This document shows, in pieces, positions 49,640 through 61,527 of a stretch of DNA of 64,000 nt (positions are counted from its first letter, which is position 1; the number at the start of each line of letters is the position of its first letter). This stretch comes from Epiperipatus broadwayi (taxonomy: Eukaryota; Onychophora; Udeonychophora; Euonychophora; Peripatidae), in assembly GCA_028023455.1 (NCBI GenBank), contig JAQFVV010012395.1, forward strand, positions 1,178,001 through 1,242,000. The letters are read 5' to 3'. The position numbers and the translations under genes are program-made. The notes beneath the pieces are model-generated. The model did no database searches. It was not told the origin of the DNA and saw only the letters and a list, made by a program, of their open reading frames with translations.

Positions 49640-51040
49640 TCATAATTGCATGTCATTCCATTCCCCATCCATTTGTCTTAATTGCTAAGTCAGATTATGC
49701 ATTACAGCTTCTTTTAAGCTGAATAGTTTGGCTCCCACGCATCTGAGTGATCTCCCAAGTATCACACATTTTTCAAATCACACAACCCAAATTCTTATTC
49801 ATATATATGTAATGCCCAATACAATTTATTAATGTGAATTTATAATATATTAGAGGAGAATTAAGTTCCAAGATATTATTGGTTCCAAATGAGTATATTT
49901 GATTCTTGGCATATTAACCACACTATTATATCTGAGCAACCACATGAATGACCCTTGTTCTAGATATGTAATAATTGCACTAACTAACTGTATGTGGTAA
50001 CACTTTATGTTTTTATATAAATGCTATGATTTGTTGACTCATCTCTAAAGTGCGTGATTGCAAATCAAAGTTATAACTACCATTGCCCAGACATTCTATA
50101 CAGCTATTTTGTTATTACCATATTTAATTATTCAATAAATTTATATTATATTATTTTCTATATTCTCGCATTTGTTATTCATTGCCCGAATCTCTCGTAT
50201 GACTGTTTAGGTCAAGTTAAATTATTTCAAATTCAATTAAAGATTTTATTGGTATTATAAATTAACTCATTTTATTTAAAGTTGCCTTGAATGATATTAA
50301 GTATCTGATTATTAATCTATTAAAGAATAGCTTACCCCACACTTTAAGTAATATATTTTGTGATAATCATTGGCTAATTGTTTAAATATTATCAATTTCC
50401 AAGTCTCTTTGCTCACCCTGTTCTCATTGCTGGGACTGGAGGAAATTAAAGCTTGCTAGTATCCTCAAAAGCGTTGTCTATATAGTCACAGGCCCTGGAG
50501 CATGAGCAAATAGGTTAGCATTTAGTACTTTTCCAGACCTATGTATCTCGCACATTGCTGGATTGCTATAGTTTGCTTGGATTCTAGGTCTTGTTGAATG
50601 AGTACACGATTTGGACCGGTACAATATGTGACAGAGAAATATCTTTTTATTAATACTAGAAAATATTATAAGAGCACTTCATTCTGCAAATAACAAGTAT
50701 GCTTTATTAAACAGACCAGTTATATAATAAATAAACACTTGATTTTGTAATTTTTTATGGACAAAGATTTAAGAAAATTTATAAAATACGATACATATAA
50801 AAATAAAGTTGTAATTATAATAGAGCAGTGATATCCACTATATTTGCTCCATGTCTTATTTGCATTCATTGTACATCATGTATATTTAGTTGATAAGCTT
50901 TAATTACAATAATATATATTACTGATAAGCTAAAATTAATAGCTGAGGTGAAACTATAAGTTTATTATTAGTAAGCTTCTATTTTATGGATTTAGCGCTT
51001 TCGGAGCACTTGCAGCTCCATAATCATAGTCCTTTTTTAG
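49640..51040. other. no gene recognised
   Basis: AT-rich; 50400-50640 is less AT-rich and LTR-like in texture but has no defined ends. 50880-51040 includes the probable 3' non-coding end of the Penelope-like remnant. Confidence 0.35.
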
Positions 51041-51480
51041 GCTGTTGACTCTATGCAAATTATTTACAACATCCACCTTTTCGAAACCATGAAGCACATG
51101 TCCTTTCTATTTATTGACCTGGCATCTTTGGATCTTACTCTTGACATCGTTTCTTTCTGTGCATACGATGTCGGCTTTAGATGGCTCAAATCTATGATTG
51201 TGCTCCTGCTGGTGGTCAGCAAATACCAAGCTGCTCTCTCCCTTAGTTGTAGCTTTTGTATATATATATATCTATGCTGAGCCAGTCTATTGCTCACTGT
51301 GGCCCGAGTTTCCCCATAATATACCGAATCACACCCTGTCTGCGGGATACCAAGCTGCTCTCTCCCTTAGTTGTAGCTTTTGTATATATATATCTATGCT
51401 GAGCCAGTCTATTGTTCACTGTGGCCCGAGTTTCCCCATAATATACCGAATCACACCCTGTCTTCAGGCACACAATTCTA
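50990..51480 (-). pseudogene. Penelope-like element: GIY-YIG endonuclease C-terminal remnant
   Basis: On the minus strand, from about 51450, the reading is SVYYGETRATVNNRLAQHRY. The YYGETGRTVxxRLxxH order is the core of the GIY-YIG endonuclease domain at the C-terminus of Penelope-like reverse transcriptases. The segment is present twice because of a 124-bp tandem duplication (51224-51347 and 51348-51471). After the proximal copy the frame continues KLQLRERAAWYLLTTSRSTI...DLSHLKP to a stop near 51064. Downstream, GCTCCGAAAGCGCTAAATCC at about 51000 resembles the hairpin-and-CGAAA motif near Penelope 3' ends. The reverse transcriptase is missing. Confidence 0.6.
51224..51471. repeat. 124-bp tandem duplication inside the Penelope-like remnant
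   Basis: TACCAAGCTGCTCTCTCCCT begins both units and they remain almost identical (a T/C at one site, a two-base TA length difference and a short 3' difference), so the duplication is recent compared with the decay of the surrounding elements. Confidence 0.9.
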
Positions 51481-51619
51481 TAAACAACATGGGGGTTTCT
51501 TCTATATTTCTTTTGTCTTTAGAATTGTTGATGAGCCTATTGGTGTTCTGAATTGAAATTGCATGTGCATAATTTTTCCAACACTTGTGCATTTGAAGCA
51601 GAGACAATTTCTATATGTA

Positions 51620-52185
51620 CAGTCATCATCATCATCAACCATTATCAATCCACTGCAGGATGAAGATCTCTCCAAGTTCAATACATCTCCCATATTTAAC
51701 TTCTCTTCTTCACATCACCCCTGCATACTTTCTTATTTCATCCATTCATCTCACAGGTGGTCTCTTTCTGGGTCTTTTACAATCTCTTGGACCCCAGTTT
51801 AAGCTTTCAAATGTCCATCTATTTATCATCTCTTCTAGCAATATGTCCAGCCCAACTCCACTTTAGTCTTTTAATTCTTTCAATGAGAGTCAGTAACACC
51901 TGTTTGTTCTTTACCCATATATTGCATTTTCCATCTCTTCTTGTTATTTCCAACATGCATCTCTCCATACTTCTTTGAGTGGTCTGAAGTCTTTGTATTG
52001 CTCTTCTACTAAGTGTCCAATTCTCAGATTCACAAGTAAGAACTGGTAAAATATATTTATTAAAAACATTCTTTTTCAAACACTTAGGCATATTTCCTTT
52101 TAGTATCAAGTTATAAATAACTACAAAATTCACTCCAACCAAGTTTAATTCTATGATTAATTTCATCCATTATGTTTCCATCAGT
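51620..52185 (-). pseudogene. LINE 3' end, copy 3 (longest)
   Basis: The 115-codon minus frame 51819-52166 reads KYILPVLTCESENWTLSRRA, IQRLQTTQRSMERCMLEITR, then TLIERIKRLKWSWAGHIARR. Beyond a frameshift come PRDCKRPRKRP and RCIELGEIFILQWIDNG at about 51640-51690. It ends on the plus strand as CATCATCATCATC, that is an ATGATG tail on the coding strand. This is the C-terminal region of an RTE/Jockey-type LINE protein. The 5' truncation lies near 52185; the copies at 16.7 and 28.2 kb are shorter. Confidence 0.8.
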
Positions 52186-52371
52186 ATTAATAATCTGACC
52201 AAGGTGTTTGTAAGTCCTCATAATCAATCTTTATTTTCATATTTACATGTACAGTATGCATATATAAATGAAAATTATAGTATAAACAACATTTTAAATA
52301 AATAATGTAGTTATTAATATTAAATTGAAGAGCACACATATATACATATTTATTTAATATACAAGCATTCA

Positions 52372-52597
52372 TTCATAAAATAAAAATTCACATAACATTA
52401 CAATACTAGCCAAAAAAAATAACAACTAATTTTTACTAAAATTCTTCCTCAACCATGATTTCATTTCAAATAGACTTTCTTTTTTGAAAAGGTCTATCTG
52501 TTAATAGATGAAACCATGGTTGTGGAAGAATTTTAGTAGTTTAATTTTTTTGACTAGTATTGTAATGTTATATGAATTTTTATTTTATTTATTATTA
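52372..52597. repeat. 226-bp foldback repeat
   Basis: The left arm (52372-52466) and right arm (52507-52597) are inverted: TTCACATAACATTACAATAC against GTATTGTAATGTTATATGAA, and AAAATTCTTCCTCAACCATG against CATGGTTGTGGAAGAATTTT. The loop has its own small stem (AGACTTTC/GAAAAGGTCT). The inner arm motif GGATGAAACCATGGTTG also occurs at 25026-25043. Confidence 0.8.
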
Positions 52598-52599
52598 CC

Positions 52600-53840
52600 A
52601 GTACATTGTTAGGCAGAATTTAATTTGTATTCATTCATTCACATTTATTCAAAAAATAAAAAGTGAAGTTTTAGATTTTCATAACAAATTAAATATGCTC
52701 TAGATATCTTTCTTCTTCAATAACTTTTTTCCGCCTAAAAAAACAAAATTGCAGTCTCATTATCAATAGACTGCAGTCTCTCTGGTTGTTCTGATGATCT
52801 AAAATCCATAGCAACTTTGGAATCTACATAGTCACCAATACTTGCTAATATGCATTACAGATTCACATTTAAAATCTTTGAACTGTAAACTTTCTGATGC
52901 AATATAAGAACATTTACAGTTTTTTGCTGCCACTTCCAAATAGATAACTTTCATTTTGTAACTTAAGAAAGATACTTTATGAATTTCATTAAATTTTGTA
53001 AAACTTTTAGCTTTATGTTTAAAAAGCATTTTATTATATAAAATATTGTATACATCAAATTCAGAAAAAATAGTAAAAGGAGAATAAAATGTATGCTTTT
53101 TGAATTTAAGCTAAAGGAACTATTAATATATATGATGGCATATGCACTCTGAGATAGGAAAATAGCTGCTGTCATAAAATTTATTCAATTTACAAACTTT
53201 AGCACTTTAATTTTTTCTTTAGTTACATTCCCTCTCCCCTTATTTATATTTCTTTTTGGATAGTATATAACTGAAAATAGTGTACATTGATACAGCATAT
53301 ATCTGCTTCATTAAATCTGTGCTTTCATAGACTAAATGCTACTAATGCTTAGATTCAAAACTTGTAATATTTAAAAAAATAAGCTATTACCTTGATTAGC
53401 ATAAATGGTATAAATTATGATTCAAAAGTTATAATATGTTTAACAAATAAAATAATTAAGAATCTCTTTGGTACAATAAAATAATTTAAAACAAAACATA
53501 GACTGCAGAGGAAAAAATTAATACAAATACACATACAGTATATACTTAATTATTTGTTATTACAGATTTGAAGTGTAATAATATATGCAACTGACTAATA
53601 TTGGAAATATTTAAAACGAGAATTACTATCAAAGATTCAAACTACACATTTTACAAAACATTATTATAAATTACAATACAGTATTAGTATCTTAGAGCTA
53701 ATTTCATGAATCACTATCCGGCAGTAATTACGAGTAATTGTGAATTTTAAGAATATAAAAAATCATTGTCTATAATAAGAAAAAAATGTACAATACAAAA
53801 GTTCAGTGTAATTTACATAATGTTATGTGATTTTAATTGT
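52600..53840. other. no gene recognised
   Basis: AT-rich; overlapping minus frames at 52832-53175 have no family resemblance. Confidence 0.4.
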
Positions 53841-53844
53841 TCAC

Positions 53845-53968
53845 TGAATCAATTTTAATTTCCTTCATGTATCAAAGCATCGGCTGGGAAGCGAACACGG
53901 GACAACTGCTTGTAAGGCAGCTGTGCTAACCACTCTAACACCAATGCTTGATGAATCAGTTTTAATTT
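53845..53968 (-). repeat. short tRNA-derived SINE, family 1, with 17-bp TSD
   Basis: The body (about 53862-53951) reads on the minus strand AGCATTGGTGTTAGAGTGG, CTGCCTTACAAGCAGT, GTGTTCGCTTCCC and GCCGATGC, followed by TTTGATACATGAAGG. It lies between TGAATCAATTTTAATTT (53845-53861) and TGAATCAGTTTTAATTT (53952-53968), a 17-bp duplication with one mismatch. The tail is short and not strongly A-rich. Confidence 0.85.
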
Positions 53969-54451
53969 GAAGAGCTACTTAGACAAGTTAACAAGCAGGT
54001 TGCTACCAAGACAATAAGTGAGATGGACAAACTTATTTTACACGATACTTCCAGCTATCACATTTCTACATCAAAGTGGGGCAGATAGTTTATATAGCAT
54101 CGGAAAAGTCACAAAAGGGTTCTAGCTACTTTTACAATGGCTGCTAACTGATGATAATTTCTTAAGACGCTATATCAAAAATTATCAAGTTTTTCCATCC
54201 TTATCTGGGAATGTGATAATCTGAAAATGTAAATCAACATGAATAATGATAAGATTATTATGAGCTATTGTGCTAATACATGTGTCAGGATATGTATTTT
54301 GAATGTTTAAACTTACTAGTAAAGGTATTTAAGTCATTTTTAAATAATCATTTAAAATTTTGTGATTCTGTATTTTAAATTTTTGTTTCATTGTCTAATT
54401 TGTTGATTACTAATCGTGCTCTTCTTTCAACTTTAGTCAAGACGTCACGCG

Positions 54452-54533
54452 TTAGTGGCCCAGCGGTTAGCATAGCTGCCTTCCAAGCAGTTGAACCGTG
54501 TCAACGTATTTGACATATGAAAAAAAAAAAACA
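54452..54533 (+). repeat. short tRNA-derived SINE, family 1 (diverged)
   Basis: GTTAGTGGCCCAGCGGTTAG, CTGCCTTCCAAGCAGT, then a decayed B-box region and the family's TTTGACATATGAAAAA tail. The GCCGATGC end has been lost. Confidence 0.7.
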
Positions 54534-54725
54534 CGTTAATTTTAATGAAGACTGTTAAGTGGTTAGCTAGATTAGCTATGTATCAATTATTTCAAAAATA
54601 TTTTTTTCCAAATTTACTCAGTTCCGAATTGAACCAAATCTAGTATTGTTGGCGATTGTACTACCATTGCATTGAAGCCTTAGCACTGCACCTCGAACCC
54701 CTTACAAAATTATATATTATTGCTT

Positions 54726-54858
54726 AAATTATGGTGGCATGTCTTGCATTGGTGGTCGAGAGGCAGCGCGACTGCCTTGCACTTGCAGGCAGTTGCCCGG
54801 GTTGCGGGTTCGCGTCCCGGCCGATGCTATGACCCTTAAAAAAAAATTATGGTGGCAT
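54726..54858 (+). repeat. short tRNA-derived SINE, family 1, with perfect 15-bp TSD
   Basis: The body begins GCATTGGTGGTCGAGAGG at 54746 and ends GCCGATGC at 54827, then TATGACCC and a short A run. AAATTATGGTGGCAT flanks it exactly on both sides (54726-54740 and 54844-54858). Acceptor-type pairing GCATTGG/CCGATGC and B box GGTTCGCGTCCC are intact. The anticodon arm carries a small extra insertion (CACTTGCAGG). The exact duplication implies recent retroposition. Confidence 0.9.
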
Positions 54859-54859
54859 A

Positions 54860-56040
54860 GTGTAATGGCCAGTGCGTATACATATAATATAATGTATTAA
54901 AAAAATCAACTATTATATTTAATTTTTCATAAAAAAATAATCATTAGTTTAATAAAATTGAAAGAAACTATTATTTAGGCATTTTAAAATATTTAATTTA
55001 TATTAAACAAAAAGACTATCAAATAAAACTATGTCAATAGGAGATGAAAACAAAGTAAAAGTGATACCCCGCTCCTTTGTTACTAGTTTTTTTTTATTAT
55101 CTACAAACTTTAAATGCTTGATTGATGGTAAAAAGATAATAAAATTCCAATATCAGAGGATGAGATCTTTGTAAATACATCTTAAAAGATGGGTTGTTGA
55201 GATTAACCGGTCAGAAATAAATAAAATTGACAGCAACAAATAAAAGTTAAACTACTGTTTCTCTTCAGCCGCATTTCAATAACTCCCTACTAGACTTTTT
55301 AAATAGATTTACATTCACTATATATATGTAAAAATGTGAACTATTTCTGAAATATCTACATTAATATATATCTATACACGCATTCACAACAAGGCTTCAG
55401 ATTGTGCTATTTTTATTTACACTGCTTTAAACTGATTGTAAAAAATAAATAAATTTAAATATAACACTGAAGAATTAGTACAAACCATGAATTTCTGAAA
55501 ACTGTCAGTAGTTGCTAATTTGGGGTGAAGCCTATAATGCACCTCAACTGCGCATAATGAAATAACAAAGTTAAAAATATATAACGTTTTATTCGCAATA
55601 AAGTTTATGCAAAACACTTTTAAAAATATACATATTTAAATCGACTGGTTATTTATTCAAGAAGTTTGATTACGTAATGCAGAGATAGATTGATAAACTG
55701 TGGAAAATGAGGTCTTCGGATCAATATTTACATATTAGACCAGCGGTGTGTCTGCGAATATTATTTGAAATGATCTTCCAACAAATAAACTTTTAACAAT
55801 TTAAATTTATTTTTAAGTTGTAACCAAACCAAAAAAATAATAATATACATATATTTAACCATGCAATTATCTTTCGACAATCCTGAACGAAACACCGCCA
55901 TTGGTTGTCAAAACTATGGACATAAAGTGTGATATCGTGGCCATAAAATTAGCAGCAAAACCAACATTCTGACTAATGACTTTCTCCTCATCAGGATATT
56001 ATCTAATATTCACTTACAAAATTAATCAATTTCCATTTTA
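54860..56040. other. no gene recognised
   Basis: AT-rich; the 66-codon minus frame at 55417-55617 is not recognised. 55870-55990 is a less AT-rich patch that may belong to the repeat starting at 56043. Confidence 0.35.
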
Positions 56041-56042
56041 GC

Positions 56043-56140
56043 AGATTGTAAACGTGTTTAGATCGGTTTTTATACCCACATTTGTTTGTACATGCAACTT
56101 TCATCCACCACCGCCGGACTAATACGTAAGTACCCTCGGA
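56043..56140. repeat. dispersed repeat, family 4, copy 1
   Basis: AGATTGTAAACGTGTTTAGA TCG, ACATTTGTTTGTAC and CACCACCGCCGGACTAATACGT recur in order at 62682-62840. The adjoining GGCGCTCGAACTTCTTGTGA and CTAATAAAGCC (56159-56192) parallels the end of the 39-kb array units. Confidence 0.5.
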
Positions 56141-56299
56141 TCCACTTTGCACATTTTTGGCGCTCGAACTTCTTGTGAACTCTAATAAAGCCATTTGGTG
56201 ATTATTATTATTTATTCAATAAGTTTGAAATATTATTGTTGCTTGAAATATTTAAAAAAGATTTTGAAATCAAACAAATTTATTTGACAGTTCAGAAGA

Positions 56300-56370
56300 A
56301 ATTCGAGCACCGGAAATGACAGAGTTGAAGCATCGTTTGATGGATCTTGAGCTCCACTGAAACACATAGA
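56300..56370 (-). repeat. tRNA-like SINE, family 2
   Basis: ATTCGAGCACCGGAAATGAC, AGAGTTGAAGC and TGGATCTTGAGCTCCACTG follow family 2 order. Confidence 0.5.
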
Positions 56371-57309
56371 GGGGTGGCTTCAGTTATAGGCTAATTTCAT
56401 GCTTCTTAAAATATTTAAAGAATTTTTTTTCTTGCTAAAAAAAAAAAAAAACCCGCGTGACAAATTCAATCGATCAAAACTTTCATTAAGTAACAAAAGT
56501 AAAAAAAAAAAAGAGAAGTATTAACTTTTAACATTAAAAACAGATTCACATCTTTTTTCTGTATTGTATTTTTTTTTCCAGTAATTTCTTGAAAGATCAT
56601 TGTGACGAGTGATTATTTATTAAATAGTCCATTGTGTGATGGCTGCATTTGAAAACAGGTCAATCAGAATTATTATTTAATTTATTATAAGCAAAAAAAA
56701 CATCAAAGTTTATATAAGATAAAATAATGGATGTATTTACTTAGCTTCTAAAGCAACTACATATAGTAAGATTTATCCAAGTACACCTAACAGTTGCTTG
56801 CGACATTATGTAATATTCAAGTATGATAGATGGGCTTCGATTTGGGAATCTTCAAATTCTCGAATTCATCAGTACACCACCAGCTAAACCACACAATCAA
56901 TCATTTGTACAAATAAATGTAGTTTGAAATAATTAATTATCAAAGAAAATTATACAGAACAAAAACATTATATAACTAGAGATTATACAGCAGCAGAACA
57001 ATATATTACAAATAACAGCCAATACTATTATATGAGAGACTTAAGACTGGATAACCACATGAACAGTATTGAATCAGATATAAAATAATATGGAGAAATA
57101 TATATGAAAAAGTCGCTATTTAGGTAAAACTTATGAAAATTGTGAACTTCTCATAATAAGTTAAAAGATAATTATAATAAATGATAACCTAAATTAAAAA
57201 TGACTTTTTTTATATATATTGGAAGCCAAAAGATCAAATTTATTGTTGAAAGAAAATATATATTGCAATATAAATAATTGAATCATTGGTTGCTTGGGAT
57301 ATCATGTGA

Positions 57310-57395
57310 TACCGAACACCAGAAGTGATAGATTGAGTTTTAATCCATGAATATTTAACTCATAAGTCAATCACTCTAATACTATGCCAGACTTT
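57310..57395 (-). repeat. tRNA-like SINE, family 2
   Basis: ACCGAACACCAGAAGTGATA, TTTTAATCCATGAATATTTA and TCAATCACTCTAATACTATG: the best-preserved minus copy in the window. A further diverged copy may lie at 56805-56895. Confidence 0.6.
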
Positions 57396-57524
57396 ATAGA
57401 ACAAAAAATAATCATAGATGTAAAAGTTACTTCAGTTTTAGTAAGATTTAGTGCTGTTTTTGTGAAGACTTGTGTATTACAAAATAAAAAAAGTTAACAG
57501 AAAAACATGTTTCATAATTGAGCA

Positions 57525-58666
57525 GAGAAAATGAGGAAAGCTGAAAATTGTCTAACATGAAATAATCAGAATAAAAACACAACAAAACAGAAATTCATAA
57601 AAACAGTTATGATGGCAGAAGTTCTAGAGAAGATAGGATCTTGAATGATACAAATGTTTGCATCATTAATACTATTATTAACATTCTAGCATGGATAGTA
57701 ATTGAAAATATAAACAATTGCTACGATGTGTAAGAATAAGCTTTAATATTGGCTGAGATAATCTTGAAGCATTTTAAATTAAAATGAATATTAAAAAGGT
57801 ATTATAATAGCCTAAACTTTATTTTAAAAACATATATTTTTGAAAAAGTTTATAGATTGTTTCAGATATTAAAGAGTGATACAAATTAAGGGGTGAGATT
57901 TTTATTTTGAACCAATTAAAGATTTAAAAACTTCATCTTCTTAGCTTCTCTAGGTTAACAGTATGATTATGGTTGTGCTATTTTAGTTAATCTACAGAAT
58001 GCTTTGATTGTTATCCACAAAGATATTGTTATAATAACTAATGCTCAAAGACTATCAACGACTTTCAGTTTGGTAGCAAACTGTTTGAGAATATAGTACA
58101 ATTTGAGTATTGTCGTAACTTCTTAGGTAGAAAGTCATTATTTGGATAGTGAAGTTATGCACAGACTTCTATAAATAGCTGCTGCATTCAACTAGCTAAA
58201 AAATAGAGTATTTCTTCATAATAACGTAATTACTTCAACTAAATTAGTAGTACATAGGGTTATTATTCTACCAAATTTATTATAAAGAGGCTCACTATTA
58301 TTTTAACATAAAAGCACTGGGAAAAAATCATTTAGGAGTACTCTGTAAGACTTTGAAAAAAATATGTGATGATCAAATGTTTACAAAATAATTTGAAATA
58401 AATAATAAATTGTAATGTATATAAACTTGAGCATGTCTTTGTGGAAGAGACAAACTACATTTACATTATAAAGAGACTTTAAAGAGATGCTATATTACTG
58501 CTTCTACTGGGAAAATATGTTAAAGAATAGAAACATGCAAAATGATGACATCTTTCAGAAAAAAAAAGTTTGCTGCAAAACAAAAAGAAGCAGGATTGCA
58601 AGATGTCAGGTAAACAATGTGTCTGACATAAGACTATAAGAGAAAATGAGGAAAGCTGAAAATTGT
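57525..58666. repeat. 27-bp direct repeats 1.1 kb apart
   Basis: GAGAAAATGAGGAAAGCTGA plus AAATTGT occurs identically at 57525-57551 and 58640-58666. The DNA between is AT-rich without a recognised gene; it could be an element flanked by short repeats or a dispersed motif. Confidence 0.6.
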
Positions 58667-59530
58667 TTTCGTAATTAGTTAAAATCGTTTGGTTTTGGCT
58701 AACTCACTATTATAGTTCTTATAGGTTTGATTTTAGTTGTAAGTCCAACCAAAGTGGCTAGTTTGCTTGATAATTATTGTTAAAGATTAGCTTGTAGAAA
58801 AAATTCTAATGTACTTTTGGGACTTTATCCCTTTTTGATTGAAACTAATTTGATTTTTACAAAATAGAGGCATAGTTAGGATGATAATGAGAGGGACACC
58901 TGTTCAATTTAAAAAATATGAAATTAAAGCATTTGAAAATTGATAGCAGTATAAAATATTACATGCAGCTGTTGAGGATTAAATGAGAGAGAAAAAATAT
59001 ATATAAAAAGCAGATTCATGCTATTATCACTGTGTTCTTGAAACAGAATATTTTTTGATTAAAATAGAAAAAGCCTTAAATCTATGATTGAGTGATAAGA
59101 ATTGTAAGGACATTACAATTAATGGTTTTGTATTGCATCAGAAAACCTTAAGTCTCTACAAAGAATTTACCTAAGAATCTGGATTACACAATTCCAAGCA
59201 ATTCACTGTGAAAAAAGCATAGTTATATAGATTCTGAAACTAATGTAATCTTAAAATTATTAAAGAAATCAGTAAAGCTTCATCTGTGATTAATAAAACT
59301 ATTGCCATATATCATTAGAATTTTAAAAAAAATAATAGAAGAAAAAAAATGTCCAGAATAGGTATTCAATTGTGATGACATAAGTGAACAATTGAACACA
59401 CAATACTGTAAATATATATGTAAATGTGCTTTCTCAATTTATTATTAATAACATCATTGGTTTTTTAAAATGTTGCTTATATTATGATCTTAATTTATAT
59501 ATGCATAATATATATTCATACATTATCTGC

Positions 59531-59573
<43 letters not shown>

Positions 59574-61075
59574 CATGTGTGTTGAAAAACATTGTACTGT
59601 ACACTATTATAATCAAGACTTGGAAACAAAATATAGTGTAGTTTGTAGCTCAATTGTATAATTCAAAAAATTATTGTAATAATTTGTATTATTAATAATA
59701 TTATATATATTAATAATTTTTAATAGATATTATTGTTGAAATATTTTGAATCTCTAGGAAATGTTATATTTTTATTTTAGAATATATATACACAAAGGAC
59801 CTTTTATTTTACTAAACACATTTGTGTGCTACTCTTATGAACTGTGAATTCAAATTCAGATAAAACTTAGAAAATTTTTCAGGTTTGCAAAAATTCATAA
59901 GGAGACTTAGGACTGATTGATATAAGTATTAATTACTTGAAATAAAAAAAAACAACAAGTAGTTAGCTTATAGTCACTTCACTTCAGCTAATCATTCGGT
60001 TATTGTTCAATAAATAGGCATTATTTTAAAATACAAATTTACAATTTGTAATTTTCAATGCTTTTTTAATATTTCAACCAACAAGCAGTTTTCTTCAGAG
60101 CAACTACTATTTGCTGCTGTTGCTATTACTACTACAATAGTATTCTTAATAATTCAATTTTGTAATAATTATATGTTTGTATATTTGTGAATAATTAAAT
60201 AGTATCTTATCACTATAATTATGCAAAAGAATGCTAGAAACTAAAATCCTAAGAAAGAATATCAGCAAAAAAGAATACTGAAAATAAAACTATTTTCAAA
60301 CACAACAACATGATATTCAATGTAAACAGAGAAAGAAAATTAAAAAAAATCTATTCTTAGAGAATAAAATAAAAAAAGAGAAATCATAATAATTTTCAGA
60401 CAGAGCTTTGATCAGTGTGGTAAGTAATGCCAGATTTTAAAAGTAGAATTAGAAACAGTTGAAAGATTAAAATGTTGTGGACAAAAAAAAAAAAAAATAT
60501 GAAAGAACAGAAGGATTTGTGAAATTTGTAATGAGGAGGATATTAAATATATTGCAAAACTCTTTTTGAGAAAAATTAATCCAAATAGAAGTATAGCAAA
60601 GTTGAACTAAATTTTGACTAACAGTAAATATATATCTCAAGATTTTAATATGCTTAATAAGGTCCACATAGAAATGATCATTGATGAGTGAGATATAAAA
60701 TATGTACTAATAAAAATTAGACAGACAAAAGCTACTAAAAAGGATCCAATAAATTTAAACAGAACTTAACAAATATTTAAAAATATTAACAGATATTAAA
60801 CATCACTCAAATCAAACCAGATCAATAATAAGATAAAAAATAACTGCTAATAATAGTTACACAGATAGAAGAAACAAAATAGCAGCATTTTATCTGAAAA
60901 TTTTAAACACAAACAATGCACACACACATGAGTTAATAGATATAAAAGCAAAATGTAACTTTAAAAATGCAAAACAAATCTGCATAAGATAATAAAAGTC
61001 TCAAAAATTTAATATATTGACCTTAAAAGAAAAATTATTTAAGCAATTAAAAGAATCAATGACACTATTACTAAA
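58667..61075. other. no gene recognised; microsatellite
   Basis: AT-rich. 59531-59573 is a compound (AT)n(GT)n microsatellite. Small frames at 59426-59641 and 60467-60667 are fortuitous. From about 60690 the DNA may already be decayed LINE coding sequence. Confidence 0.4.
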
Positions 61076-61079
61076 AAGA

Positions 61080-61500
61080 GAGATGGCATGCTTGCAACTG
61101 CAATGTTTAGTAGTAAGGAATAAAACAGGCAATGCAATTAAAACAGTGAAAATAATGTTTTAAATGAGGAAATGAAATATTCAACTAAATCTATACAGAA
61201 GAGAACAACTCCAGAAAATAATTAAGTCATTTTAAAAGAAATAGACAAAGAAATAGAAAAACTTTACACTAGATAAATGGAAAGATATACAAAGAGATTG
61301 GAAGAATGGATATTTAATATAAAAAGAAAGGTATTACATACAATGGATATTCAATATAAAAAGAAAGATATTACAAATATGTCAATCTATTATCAGTTCT
61401 ATGTAAGATTTTTATTAAAATTATCTACAGAAAACAATGATTCCAATCAACTAAAAGAACAACCTGGATTTAAAAGAGATACTTATAGATTAGTCTGACA
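61080..61500 (+). pseudogene. LINE reverse-transcriptase remnant
   Basis: In shifting frames the plus strand reads VRNKTGNAIKTVK near 61110-61150. The 73-codon frame at 61277-61498 ends QFYVRFLLKLSTENNDSNQL then KEQPGFKRDTYRL. The latter parallels the LINE block KxLxxRIxxxLDxNQPxEQAGFRxGYSTxDH, which lies before the reverse-transcriptase active site. An 11-codon internal repeat (FNIKRK...HTMDIQYKKK) shows local duplication. The catalytic FADD region is missing, as the sequence changes to the LTR-duplicated block near 61510. Confidence 0.45.
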
Positions 61501-61527
61501 AAAAGCTGGCACAAATGTGTTTTCATT

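Noticed and set aside
51563-51978. Overlapping plus-strand frames with Ser/His-rich products
   Set aside because: They are antisense shadows of the minus-strand LINE C-terminus.
54746-54827. Functional tRNA gene (anticodon-arm loop CTTGCAA would give UGC, Ala)
   Set aside because: Extra bases in the anticodon arm, an A-rich tail, a perfect 15-bp target duplication and five diverged siblings show it is a SINE.
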